A stretch of DNA of 28,863 nt from a virus: positions 1 through 28,863 of IMG/VR virus record IMGVR_UViG_3300006076_000019. The stretch is one strand, 5' to 3'. The position numbers and the translations under genes were made by a program. This document shows, piece after piece, positions 21,901 through 28,863 of the stretch (its first letter is position 1; the number at the start of each line of letters is the position of its first letter). Below the pieces are notes generated by a model. That model saw only the letters and a program-made list of their open reading frames with translations, was not told where the DNA came from and searched no databases.

Positions 21901-24008
21901 CCACGTTCCTAAACGGCCAAACCGGTACTATTCAAGATATTGTTCAAAGCTTTAAGCAAGACATTGAAGGTGTTGAAACCACAATCATCGATGTTCAGCA
22001 GCAAATTGATGGGTTTGGCATAGCAGAGCAGGTTGCCGGATTAGCGTCACAGCAAATCCAAACCTACGATGTGCAAGCGGCGCTGCTGCAGCAAGCGGTT
22101 AACGATTTGGCTAACTATATGAGCGAGGCTGAATCGAACGAGTCATTCGCCCTGGCTATTAATCAGCTAAAAATAGATGTATCGCCCGAGGGCGCATTAG
22201 CCAAAGACATTAGCGAGCTAACCGCTGTTACGCTGTCAAACGGCAGCGCAATTACGGCAACCAATAAACGCCTTTCGCAAGTTGAAACTGATGCAAAAGG
22301 CAACGCCAGCGCGATAGAGCAGGTTAACCTGAGCGTGTCGGGTGTAAGTGGTGAGGTTGACGGCCTCGGCCAAGCGCTGGGCGCCGCTGTAGATAGACTA
22401 GATGCCGTTGAAATTAGCGCCAACAATAACTCGGTGGCGATAAGCGCCGTTGCCGGCAGAGCCAGTACACTAGAAGATACCGTTGTTGCGAACTTTGAGT
22501 TAGCGCAAGAAGCGAAAACTTCAGCTGAAAACGCAGGGGTTAAAGCGGCACAAAATGCATCATCAATTACGCGTATCGAAAATGATGTTAGCGTGCTCAA
22601 TAACAACATCAATGCAACGAACACGATAGCGCAACAGGCGAAAACTACCGCTGAAACCGCAGACGGCAAAGCAAATACAAATGCTGACGCTATTCAGGTT
22701 GTTTCGAACAAGGTAGACGACAGTGTTAATGGCCTGAGCGCAACCAACACGATAGCGCAGCAAGCAAAAACCTCTGCGGCATCGGCCAACAACAAAGCCG
22801 ACACCAACACAAACACAATTCAAACCATTTCGAACAAGGTTAACGATAGTGTAAACGGCCTAAGTGCGACTAATACCATCGCGCAGCAAGCTAAAACCAC
22901 GGCCGAGTCGGCTGACGGGAAAGCAAACACTAATGCAAGTGCCGTTCAAGTAATATCAAACAAAGTTAATCACTCATCTACAGGGCTAAACGCAACCAAC
23001 ACAATTGCGCAACGAGCTGAAAGCAAAGCGGATGGCGCACAATCTTCTATAACGGCCATCGAATCCCGTTTATCGGGCGCTGAAAGTGATGCTTCAGCAA
23101 GTTTATCGCTCGCTACTGATAATAAAGGCGATATAGAGGGTATACGCGCATCTATACTGCTACGAACTGATGCAAATGGCGTAGTTTCCGCTATTAGCCT
23201 TGATAGTCAAAATGGCGTTTCACAGATAGCTTGGCAAGCACAGCAGGTTGTAACCCTTGATGATGAAGGTAATCCCGTAGTCTTTTGGGATACCGATAAC
23301 GGTCGCTATGTCTTTATAGGTCACATCGACGCCACCACGGGAAGTTTTGGCGGGCAATTAAATGGCGCTACTGGCACATTCAGTGGCTCGCTTAGCGCTG
23401 CATCAGGAACGTTTACAGGAACAGTTCAGGGCGGGGCGTTAATATCATCCTCTGGAACTGGATTTCGTTCAATATGGCGCGATGATGGCACCTATCTTGG
23501 GTGGGTGGGTCAAGGCTCTCAAAACGACACAAATGCTGTTTTTGCAATTAAAAAGGCGAAGAACGGTAATCCAGCAAAAGTGTTAATCAACGCGCAATTC
23601 ATTGAAGGTCTATCTTCAATAAAGGGCTATAACGAAGATAATGATTTCGATGTAACCGTTTCGCACAATGGTAGTGTTGGTAATGCAGTAGACATAACAG
23701 TTACAGCTTACGTGAGGAATTTCTTTACAACGGAGTCACAGGTTAGCAATGGAACGAGAACTCTTAATTGGCGGCTAATTAGAAACTCCACAACCATAAA
23801 GAGTGGCGAAATTAAAGCTACTCGCGTAGCTGAGTATGAAGCGGGTTCATACTCTGTAACTGAAAGCGCAGATGCAACTATCATAGCTCGGGATACCTCT
23901 CCTCAACCTGGCAATAACACCTACAAATTTGAATTTACTGGTACGGCTGCAGCGCTCGATACCTACGACTTAGCAATTCGAACCGAAGAAAATAGAATGG
24001 CGGATTAA
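18906..24008 (+). CDS. tail hub / central fibre protein (J-like), 1700 aa
   Basis: The largest protein here. The N-terminal about 420 residues form the hub domain of J-like host-specificity proteins, with the Phage-tail_3 stretch GWLPIINGQLTLLIEEDSTP and VSVTYYDPSADGS. Two fibronectin III-like domains follow (about 445-530 and 530-620). A helical region, then a jelly-roll-like domain (about 790-920, YAFNFFDSAQGW), could bind sugar. A long helical stalk carries three 42-residue repeats (1237-1362). The end has beta repeats GATGTFSGSL (1475-1507) and a distal beta domain. It probably closes the tail tip and contacts the receptor. No NlpC/P60 tail peptidase gene lies before it, unlike lambda. 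A strong GGAGG site precedes the ATG. Confidence 0.88.
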   Translation: MGFLDDVVDFAFGWLMPDPPKQLAPGAELTSAETDASIAKIYGKVQKKTGHIVFKETNDNDDDDYPNDLLHIIVVWGEAVDSIDEVYIDDIPNSSNDDAFYSGDKRAVFVRNFPNGMGNYSDPILTRAGWRASDKLEGKACSYIRLEYHDDETAITSEPNLTADLTGTTFTNPATALLDYLTNPIYGKGLPSSYINYNSFVYGEALCNSDVEEQRGNGQYRDLFSCNVALDTGSTVLENVNTLLKPMRGWLPIINGQLTLLIEEDSTPVDLPILEEDILQIGKITEGNKNNRFNRVSVTYYDPSADGSKQEAVYPEPDSEIFDQLLAEDNGFIREESVDLKTCRNYYEALEFAKTYLEISRQQLRTKITLPKWATVYDVGDIVPVTYMSGLPFWDGKLFRIESKEENREEVTLSVREHQPYIYDFFGEGNKPELPDTAYTNKEPDAPTDLDIEHIYSNFVQVRVSWVSEAQRFDYRVLKGDVIAQTERVATHEVELTGFDLGDYRFQVRALSGLGKRSGWAEIPLVMQVPSPPTSINLNISNFDIEVIPWLENAGSSVSFDYTITDENATEPGELIRGPAASYTFSGLSPITNYKIWVRSHNPLGVSDWVSVEATTHNDAQPITEIIEPILAPITVDIDALKSSIDDIDLSIEDIDNRFVDFEAQTLSIFQQERISTEAAQALLLQSISENGAYQIELARRIEQGEELTNAVVYRDPSNGLIVNRAYNYADDKFTEASLKIDGVSGEVELASKRIGETEDAITSLSSELSLVPGIITAKATAIVSESISALEPAYAFNFFDSAQGWQAVNGTLTAGLNEITVTHGDIENDTLNYLASENKLIRVSLQRLAGSGWSGTVIIERDDSSVETYANYVEEASILLIDFSAMASYTGTVTRVRLVLGASVSDEFKISSISIGKADATTQDLANITSRVNTAELAINANEAEIAQRVSTSYFNENAITVSNVEQKVNALDTIIALEAKRQELIDNNVIQKAVSAATFLNGQTGTIQDIVQSFKQDIEGVETTIIDVQQQIDGFGIAEQVAGLASQQIQTYDVQAALLQQAVNDLANYMSEAESNESFALAINQLKIDVSPEGALAKDISELTAVTLSNGSAITATNKRLSQVETDAKGNASAIEQVNLSVSGVSGEVDGLGQALGAAVDRLDAVEISANNNSVAISAVAGRASTLEDTVVANFELAQEAKTSAENAGVKAAQNASSITRIENDVSVLNNNINATNTIAQQAKTTAETADGKANTNADAIQVVSNKVDDSVNGLSATNTIAQQAKTSAASANNKADTNTNTIQTISNKVNDSVNGLSATNTIAQQAKTTAESADGKANTNASAVQVISNKVNHSSTGLNATNTIAQRAESKADGAQSSITAIESRLSGAESDASASLSLATDNKGDIEGIRASILLRTDANGVVSAISLDSQNGVSQIAWQAQQVVTLDDEGNPVVFWDTDNGRYVFIGHIDATTGSFGGQLNGATGTFSGSLSAASGTFTGTVQGGALISSSGTGFRSIWRDDGTYLGWVGQGSQNDTNAVFAIKKAKNGNPAKVLINAQFIEGLSSIKGYNEDNDFDVTVSHNGSVGNAVDITVTAYVRNFFTTESQVSNGTRTLNWRLIRNSTTIKSGEIKATRVAEYEAGSYSVTESADATIIARDTSPQPGNNTYKFEFTGTAAALDTYDLAIRTEENRMAD
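22614..22991 (+). repeat. three 42-codon tandem repeats in the fibre stalk
   Basis: Units lie at 22614-22739, 22740-22865 and 22866-22991, with a partial fourth from 22992 (ATNTIAQRAE). Each codes for ATNTIAQQAKT, then a variable part ending in SNKV, for exactly 42 residues. That equals six heptads, consistent with a trimeric coiled coil. The copies differ at many synonymous positions, so the duplication is not recent. Confidence 0.92.
23328..23426 (+). repeat. three 11-codon beta repeats
   Basis: Residues 1475-1507 read DATTGSFGGQL, NGATGTFSGSL and SAASGTFTGTV, three 33-base units. The Gly-Thr-Phe pattern suggests a short triple-stranded beta helix that joins the coiled-coil stalk to the distal head of the fibre. 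Confidence 0.8.
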
Positions 24009-24010
24009 TT

Positions 24011-25117
24011 ATGACAGCAACATTTTGGACAGGCTCTAGCTTGTCTTTTACTAATGGCAGCAAGACAGTAACGGTTAATACGGGCCCAAGCTTGGATAGT
24101 GTAAAAGCCAATTCATCATTAACCGCCGGCAACTACAATGAACCGGTAGAAGTTAAGTCGGTAAGTGGTAACACCATTACACTTTACAACAATTGGCCTG
24201 GTAGCACCGGAACTACATCAGCCACAATCAAACCCAGTGCAGCCGCAGCTGCATCAGCTGGCGTAGCAGCGCAACAGTTAATCACAGATATTCAATCTTT
24301 AGTCGGTAGCGCCAGCGCTACAGCTACGGCTAATAGCTTCGTAAAGCGCGACTCTAACGGCAGGATTAAAGCTTCTTCACCGAGCACTAATGATGATGTT
24401 GTTAACAAGGGGTATTTTCAGAGTGATGCAGCATTAAATAACGCTGGAATATTCCACGATGGTAACTCTGTTAATCCTTTGGATTATGGGATGGGTACAC
24501 ACTATTCAGGTAATGGTACTCCAAGCGATTTAAAAAATGTTAGCTTGGATGCGCTTAAAGGGGGTTTATACACAGGATATGAAGGGAATAATCACAGTGC
24601 ATCATTAGGTGGAAACCCTTACCCTAATGGTGGGGCAGCTTTTGGTATGCTTAATATAACAGGGGTAGACAATGACCCTGCTAAATATTTAGTACAAATT
24701 GCCGCTAAGTATAGTTCATCAGCTGATATAAAATTCAGAACAAAAGCAATCGCTGATTTTTCTGAATGGCGCACTTTTTACCACAGCGGCAACACTAACT
24801 TTAATGAGTTTGGCGGTATTAGTAGTAATTGTCTTATAGCTTATGGTTATGCGGCAAGCAGTACAATTGCAGTTTTATATTTACCCATATCGTCAAAAGG
24901 TAAACCAAGTAGCATCTCTATTACAAGCACTTTTAGACTTGTGAGTTTTACGGGAACTGTTGCGACAGGTTTATCATCATCAATACAAATACAGGCAGTT
25001 AAATCCACTAATAAATGGTTAGTGTGTGATATTTCTGGTCTTTCAGGATTAACGACAGAGGCTCCTTTGGAGTTAAGGTCAGAATCAGCTTCATCTAAAA
25101 TTACAGTAAACTTTTAA
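24011..25117 (+). CDS. tail fibre / receptor-binding protein with knob motif
   Basis: The 368-residue protein starts two bases after the hub stop. The N-terminus is beta-rich (FWTGSSLSFTNGSKTVTV), like attachment domains of side fibres. An Ala-rich helix follows (SAAAAASAGVAAQQLITDI), then a short linker. The segment FRTKAIADFSEWRTFYHSG (about residues 243-261) is the pyocin-knob-like motif of fibre shafts. The final about 100 residues are Ser/Thr/Ile-rich beta structure, likely the receptor-binding tip. It probably assembles as a trimer on the tip. Confidence 0.82.
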   Translation: MTATFWTGSSLSFTNGSKTVTVNTGPSLDSVKANSSLTAGNYNEPVEVKSVSGNTITLYNNWPGSTGTTSATIKPSAAAAASAGVAAQQLITDIQSLVGSASATATANSFVKRDSNGRIKASSPSTNDDVVNKGYFQSDAALNNAGIFHDGNSVNPLDYGMGTHYSGNGTPSDLKNVSLDALKGGLYTGYEGNNHSASLGGNPYPNGGAAFGMLNITGVDNDPAKYLVQIAAKYSSSADIKFRTKAIADFSEWRTFYHSGNTNFNEFGGISSNCLIAYGYAASSTIAVLYLPISSKGKPSSISITSTFRLVSFTGTVATGLSSSIQIQAVKSTNKWLVCDISGLSGLTTEAPLELRSESASSKITVNF

Positions 25118-25129
25118 GGAATCATAACA

Positions 25130-25657
25130 ATGCTGCAATTTATAAACGAAGATGACTTCTTAAAAGTCGATACATTTACAGAAAACCAAGACGGCTCTGT
25201 GTCATGGGTATGGAATGAAGGAGACGGTAAACCAATTCATTCAGGCTTTATCCGTGAAGGCTTTATTCGCCTAGACTCCGATGGAAATAAAATAGACGTA
25301 TGGCAAACTCTATTAGTCAAAGAGCAGTCTGGCGAAATCTTCATTCAGCGCCTAACCCAAGAGGACAAGGATAGCATTGCCCAGCAAGAGCAAGTTGACC
25401 AATTCAAGGTATCCCGTCAACAGCTTCTTGATAGCGCAGTAGTTACCACATCAAGCAGCAATAAATATGACGCCGATGAACAAAGCATATCGCGCATGGC
25501 AAATGCCATTCTGGCCGCTCAGCGCAAAGATTTAACCAATATCCAATGGTCGCTTGCCGATACGCCCACAGGTGTAATGACTGATGTGACTCTCGCAGAT
25601 TTAGAAGAGGCGCACGAACTGGCTGTTGAGAACATGGCGAGTATTTGGAGCATTTAA
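25130..25657 (+). CDS. DUF4376-containing tail fibre-associated protein
   Basis: The 175-residue protein has a small N-terminal beta part (FINEDDFLKVDTFTENQDGS) and a C-terminal DUF4376-like domain from about residue 95: SRQQLLDSAVVTTSSSNKYD, then a QSISRMANAI helix and IQWSLADTPTGVMTDVTLADL. Proteins of this kind follow fibre genes and are thought to aid fibre folding or to sit on the fibre. AAGGA upstream is a good ribosome site. Confidence 0.82.
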   Translation: MLQFINEDDFLKVDTFTENQDGSVSWVWNEGDGKPIHSGFIREGFIRLDSDGNKIDVWQTLLVKEQSGEIFIQRLTQEDKDSIAQQEQVDQFKVSRQQLLDSAVVTTSSSNKYDADEQSISRMANAILAAQRKDLTNIQWSLADTPTGVMTDVTLADLEEAHELAVENMASIWSI

Positions 25658-25734
25658 CTTTGCTCGCAAGTAAATTACAGCACTTTATAAAGCAGGATTG
25701 CGCTTGTCTGTTAATCTTTTTAAGAGGGTAGGTC

Positions 25735-28332
25735 ATGGCGAACGTATTCGTTTCCAACGGTAGCAACTACTTAGAATTTCCGACTCTTGGGGTTCTAACG
25801 GGGAAGAAAGTAGAGATAAGGTTAAAAAACACCTCATGGTCTGGCGGCTACTTGTGGTCACAAGCAAGCTCTGGCAGTTCAACGCGAGAACTTGGGTCTT
25901 ACTACATGGGCACCTCTGTTAATATCGTTAGTGGAGGCTACACCAACGATATAGGGCAGATAAACACAGTTTTTGGTAAAGATTCTCTAGCTGAAGATGA
26001 AGTCTATTTCTCCATAGGTACAGGCGGCGCGGTTGCAGTAGAAACAAATGGCATAGAAACTAGAAATACCAGCATAACAAGAGGCACAAACCGAGTAGAT
26101 GGTGAGCCTTTCCGCATATTTGCTAGAGGTGGCGGTTACAATGCCGCTGCTGGTGATGAAGTGGGAGACTTTGAAGTTTGGATTGATGGTGTAAAAGTCC
26201 GTGATGTCGTTATGCCATCCGATAACACAGGCGATATAGTAGATCTGCTAGACAGTGCTAACAACGGTACGCTAGTTGGTGGTGATGGTGATGATTTCAG
26301 AGTAGTAAGCGCGGAGCCTCCTGCAGTGGCCCCAACAGACCCAGCAGTTTTACCAACAGAAACGCCAACAAAGCTTGTTCTATTAGGTGCAAGTATTCAA
26401 GAGTGGTCAACCAACTATAACGTTGGTGATTTCACGGATTACATTCAAAAAGTGTACGGCGCTAACGTGCAGGTTATCGAAAGAGCGACAGGCGGTGATA
26501 AGGTTGCTCAGGTGTTAGAGGATTTGCCAGCCATATTGGATGAGTTTGACGGCGATACAGGTGTTCGTTATGGCTTGCATGTTTTGGGTAATGACATAGA
26601 AAGGCCGTCTAACACCTACTCATTGCCGTTTTCAAGTTTAGACCCAGCAGTCCAAGCGCAAAAAACAGCTGATTTAGAGTCTATCTATGACCTTATTCAT
26701 GCAAGAGGTCAGCACGTATTCCAATCATCCATATCGCACAGAAACTACAACAACGAAAGATTTGACCCTAGCAGCGAGATAACTTCAGAGGTTAACGGAA
26801 GTTACAGCTATAACACTGATTGCGCTATCCCAGTGATGGCAAATAAAGCGCCGTACTCAGTTTATGATAGGGATGGTCAAGCGTGGCCTTATATTGACGG
26901 TTATAACATGAGCCGTAACTTTATAGGCGCATGGGCTGATGCTTCTAGCGATGTTGTGCATCCTAGCAGGGTTGCCAGATGGGTTTGGTTAACCCTTATG
27001 ATAGACGGGCTGATGAAACTTGGCAGCGGAACAACTTTAGCACCAGTACCACGGAGAGACTTTACCGCCCCAGTCGAGAAAGGCTCTAATATTGATGTTG
27101 TTATCGACTTCAAACCTGATGCAAATGCAGCAAACCAGACAAACCCTAATATCAACGTAGTGACGCCAACGAATAACTACGTGCAAAACTTAACGCAGTC
27201 AGATGGTAGCGCTTCAACTTTAAGTGTATATGTTACCGCGCTATCAGGAGAAACGCTTGGCTCTGGTGTAGGTTCGACAGATGCAGAGATAGGTAATGCT
27301 GAAATCCACAGGGATGGTGTTATTCATGTTGAGTCCAACAGATTTGTAACTGCAATTGTAAGCGGATTAGAAGCGTTTAAAGAGTATGAAGTTACAACCG
27401 TGGCAGATACTAGCGCGGATCACCCGCAAAAAGTATACATTCACGATGTAGACGACTATTCAACGGTTGCGATAGATGCGGTAACAGAAACTACCAAGAC
27501 TCAGAATGTTGTTTCTGACTCATTGGGGCGAATATTTGTAACTCATGCAGAATCAGCCAGTGGTAACAAATCAGTTTTAAACGGAATGCAGATAAAGTCT
27601 CAATCGACGGCTGCTAACCAACCACCAATCGCCAACGCTGGCCCCGACCAATCAGTAGCAGCTGGTGTTCGGGTTCAACTTAATGCATCAATGAGTACTG
27701 ACCCCGAAGACGGCTCAATTTCTCAATTTGGTTGGGAGCAAGTGGATAACGGAGCAGATTCAGTAGTTCTTGAGTTTGCTAACACAGCTACCCCAGAGTT
27801 CACTGCGCCTAGTTCATTAACCGAGCAAACATTAGAGTTTCGAGTGCAGGCACAAGATAGCGAAGGCGCAACATCTACAGATACAGTCACCGTAACCGTT
27901 GCAGCATTAGAGGAAAATGCAATATTGAGTATAATGGAAACGTTAGATTTTGAGTTGGTAACTCAAGGAAACCTGATTGCTTTTAAGGGTCGTTCAAATC
28001 GTGAAGTTATGCGCCTCAAGCCAAGCTCTGATGTAGGAATAGTAACTGAAGATGGTTATTTGGATTTGAGTAAAAATGGTATCGCAAAGATCGAGATCAT
28101 AGCTAATGGCAAAAAAATCAGTAATAGCAATAGCGACTCAATAAAAATTGATGGTAACAGGATACTCGCGAGGTTAGGTGATTTAGATTTACCGACAGGC
28201 GGTAGAGATACCATCAATCCAACATTTATGATTGTTCTATATGTTGGTGATGATACGCGTGGGCTGGTGGTAGCTTCAAATGCAACTGCGGGATACAAAC
28301 CCCTAAGTTATAGGGTTGAGGACGCCGCGTAA
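25735..28332 (+). CDS. SGNH-hydrolase tail protein with PKD domain, 865 aa
   Basis: Domains in order: a lectin-like beta region (1-195), a Pro/Thr linker, an SGNH/GDSL hydrolase (about 213-435), a beta domain (about 440-620), a PKD/REJ-type domain (about 628-722, PPIANAGPDQSVAAGVRVQL) and a C-terminal domain (735-865) of unknown type. The catalytic set is present: Ser220 in LLGASIQ, a Gly in ATGGDKV, Asn286 in LGNDI, and Asp406 and His409 in DVVHPS. It most likely removes O-acetyl groups from a host surface polysaccharide during adsorption. The N-terminus carries no signal peptide, so it is a virion protein and not a secreted enzyme. A 77-base gap and an AAGAGGGTAGG site precede it. Confidence 0.85.
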   Translation: MANVFVSNGSNYLEFPTLGVLTGKKVEIRLKNTSWSGGYLWSQASSGSSTRELGSYYMGTSVNIVSGGYTNDIGQINTVFGKDSLAEDEVYFSIGTGGAVAVETNGIETRNTSITRGTNRVDGEPFRIFARGGGYNAAAGDEVGDFEVWIDGVKVRDVVMPSDNTGDIVDLLDSANNGTLVGGDGDDFRVVSAEPPAVAPTDPAVLPTETPTKLVLLGASIQEWSTNYNVGDFTDYIQKVYGANVQVIERATGGDKVAQVLEDLPAILDEFDGDTGVRYGLHVLGNDIERPSNTYSLPFSSLDPAVQAQKTADLESIYDLIHARGQHVFQSSISHRNYNNERFDPSSEITSEVNGSYSYNTDCAIPVMANKAPYSVYDRDGQAWPYIDGYNMSRNFIGAWADASSDVVHPSRVARWVWLTLMIDGLMKLGSGTTLAPVPRRDFTAPVEKGSNIDVVIDFKPDANAANQTNPNINVVTPTNNYVQNLTQSDGSASTLSVYVTALSGETLGSGVGSTDAEIGNAEIHRDGVIHVESNRFVTAIVSGLEAFKEYEVTTVADTSADHPQKVYIHDVDDYSTVAIDAVTETTKTQNVVSDSLGRIFVTHAESASGNKSVLNGMQIKSQSTAANQPPIANAGPDQSVAAGVRVQLNASMSTDPEDGSISQFGWEQVDNGADSVVLEFANTATPEFTAPSSLTEQTLEFRVQAQDSEGATSTDTVTVTVAALEENAILSIMETLDFELVTQGNLIAFKGRSNREVMRLKPSSDVGIVTEDGYLDLSKNGIAKIEIIANGKKISNSNSDSIKIDGNRILARLGDLDLPTGGRDTINPTFMIVLYVGDDTRGLVVASNATAGYKPLSYRVEDAA

Positions 28333-28364
28333 CGTGAAAGGGGCAAGGAAGCCCGAACCTCAGT

Positions 28365-28559
28365 CTAGTTCCACTCCCAAGTAAACCCACCTTTAATTAA
28401 GCATTCTTTTTGATAGTTGAGCGGTTCGTGTAATGCGAATGGAATATACTTGTCGCGAAAGAAGTGAGTAGCCGACCAAAAACCATTGGCTTTTACGTAG
28501 GTCACGGTTTGAATGTGAACCCCATCTTTATATATGAATAGCTTTCTTATTTTGCTCAT
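28365..28559 (-). CDS. small leftward protein under SOS-type control, 64 aa
   Basis: This is the only leftward gene. The product MSKIRKLFIYKDGVHIQTV is followed by an aromatic-rich part (NGFWSATHFFRDKYIPFAL) and ends KGGFTWEWN. I recognise no family, and it does not look like DinI. The region directly upstream of the ATG holds a LexA-type box with a -10 element inside, which is the main reason to call the gene real. There is no ribosome site, and the predicted leader is only about 9 bases, so the message would be nearly leaderless. Position next to attR is typical for conversion or induction genes (antirepressor, SOS-linked functions). The true start could differ. Confidence 0.55.
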   Translation of the reverse strand: MSKIRKLFIYKDGVHIQTVTYVKANGFWSATHFFRDKYIPFALHEPLNYQKECLIKGGFTWEWN

Positions 28560-28602
28560 GCTGTAAGGATATACAGTATAGAGAATTAAGCAATACGCCC
28601 AA
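28559..28602 (-). promoter_or_regulatory. LexA-type SOS box overlapping a leftward promoter
   Basis: On the plus strand CTGTAAGGATATACAG (28561-28576) fits the gammaproteobacterial LexA pattern CTGT-N8-ACAG, with TA following the second half. Read leftward, TACTGTATAT opens the box and matches the consensus arm fully; 16 of 20 positions of the extended consensus agree. The leftward -10 TATACT (28575-28580) overlaps the box, and a weak -35 TTGGGC lies at 28597-28602 (16-base spacer). LexA bound here would block RNA polymerase. Confidence 0.65.
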
Positions 28603-28651
28603 TATTATTTCCTAATAAGAATAGCCTCAAATACGGGGAATCAAGCACTTA

Positions 28652-28667
28652 AACAAACATATTTGTT
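28652..28667. repeat. palindrome near the attachment junction
   Basis: AACAAA (28652-28657) and TTTGTT (28662-28667) are perfect inverted repeats around CATA. It lies about 47 bases inside attR and could be an arm or excisionase site. No second copy was noticed. Confidence 0.35.
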
Positions 28668-28713
28668 AGGAACAATGCTGGTCTAGCCTATATGTTCACT
28701 GCCCTGTTCATAC

Positions 28714-28771
28714 GGATTTAAAATCCCTCGCTGGTAACAGCGTGCCGGTTCAAGTCCGGCCCCGGGCACCA
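28714..28771 (+). other. attR: 3' fragment of tRNA-Leu(UAA)
   Basis: The 58 bases begin in the anticodon stem (GGA), then run through the loop TTTAAAA with anticodon TAA and the stem TCCCT. The long variable arm CGCTGGTAACAGCG, the T arm GCCGG-TTCAAGT-CCGGC and the acceptor strand CCCGGGCACCA follow. The upstream bases do not form the 5' half: no D arm or GCCCGGG acceptor strand is present. This is the displaced 3' part left by integration at a tRNA gene; the phage should carry a copy that restores the gene at attL, outside the window. The fragment itself cannot give a tRNA. Confidence 0.88.
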
Positions 28772-28863
28772 TTTTTCTACTCCCAAACATTCCAAATTTT
28801 AATCAAAAAAATTGATAAGATAATTGCGCTCTTTTATCACAAATTACTATGGTAAAATCCATA
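28772..28863. other. flanking DNA, presumed host
   Basis: These 92 AT-rich bases after the tRNA fragment hold no coding frame I can support. A T-rich stretch directly after the CCA end could help to terminate the tRNA transcript. A late TAAAAT (28853-28858) may be part of a promoter of the next host gene, but I see no matching -35 at a usual distance. Confidence 0.4.

Larger units (their letters stand above)
1..28771. mobile_element. right part of an HK97-like siphovirus prophage
   Basis: A continuous run of phage genes in canonical order (early genes, lysis, HNH/cos/terminase, portal, protease, capsid, connectors, tail, fibres) ends at a 3' tRNA-Leu fragment that marks the right junction. 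All genes but one run rightward. The left end is not in the window, since the first gene is already mid-operon and no repressor, replication gene or attL is seen. No frameshifted or truncated structural gene was noticed, so the visible part looks intact and possibly inducible. Alteromonadales host is inferred only from gene families and composition. Confidence 0.9.

Noticed and set aside
22163-22669. 168-residue leftward reading frame
   Set aside because: It mirrors the Ala/Thr/Ser-rich fibre repeats on the other strand, has low-complexity Ala/Ser/Leu composition and lies wholly inside a well-supported gene.
22614-22991. CRISPR-like array
   Set aside because: The repeats are 126 bases, in frame, directly adjacent without spacers, and encode a coiled coil.
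28341-28354. Terminator after the last late gene
   Set aside because: GGGC and GCCC form only a 4-bp stem with no T-run on the plus strand; on the minus strand it is followed by only CTTT, so it is at best a weak stop for the leftward gene.
28714-28771. Functional tRNA-Leu gene
   Set aside because: Only the part from the anticodon stem to CCA is present; the upstream bases do not form a D arm or the 5' acceptor strand.

Overview
The window is the right-hand part of a temperate, siphovirus-type prophage with an HK97-style head, ending at its right attachment junction. GC content looks moderate. The host-like DNA at the right edge starts with the 3' part of a tRNA-Leu(UAA) gene of gammaproteobacterial type. 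Gene families and codon use fit a marine gammaproteobacterium, most likely an Alteromonadales member such as Alteromonas or Pseudoalteromonas; that assignment is inference. The left end of the prophage (repressor, replication, attL) lies outside the window.

Layout. (1) 1-5073, end of the early operon: a Dam-like adenine methyltransferase, a 58-residue basic protein, a NinB-like phage protein, a GIY-YIG nuclease, a tyrosine integrase, a VRR-NUC nuclease, a DUF3310 protein, an unknown 172-residue protein that might be the late antiterminator, a Lar-like zinc ribbon with an added membrane helix, and two small unknown proteins. Many genes overlap by 1-4 bases, so they form coupled units. (2) 5074-5218: a near-consensus sigma70 promoter, followed about 20 bases after the expected start by an intrinsic terminator. 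This is the arrangement of a lambda pR'/tR' late control region. (3) 5219-7264, lysis block: M15 endopeptidase, 3-TM holin, HP1-type holin with a start-codon hairpin, a tiny ORF, and a lipoprotein gene with its own promoter, SD hairpin and terminator (a moron). (4) 7268-12885, packaging and head: HNH nuclease, probable cos region, TerS, TerL, portal, prohead protease, major capsid. (5) 12944-17696, connector and tail: gp6-like, head closure, gp10-like, tail completion, tail tube, a G/GT chaperone pair joined by a -1 frameshift, tape measure. (6) 17696-28332, tail tip and host recognition: two minor tail proteins, a 1700-residue J-like hub/fibre with 42-residue repeats, a knob-type fibre, a DUF4376 protein, and an 865-residue SGNH esterase with a PKD domain. 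(7) 28333-28863: a leftward small gene under a LexA-type box, the attR tRNA fragment and about 90 bases of flanking DNA.

How the parts work together: the early operon ends at the late control region. Once antiterminated, one long rightward transcript would express lysis, packaging, head and tail genes in order. Several local RNA elements then tune single products: terminator-like hairpins before three genes, the holin hairpin, the moron promoter and the dnaX-like frameshift site.

Most of the content is recognisable phage biology. The least ordinary items are the SOS-box gene at attR, the holin start-codon hairpin, the moron whose promoter may free its own ribosome site, the complete three-part frameshift signal, and the membrane-anchored Lar-like protein. 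I saw no CRISPR array, insertion sequence or intact RNA gene.
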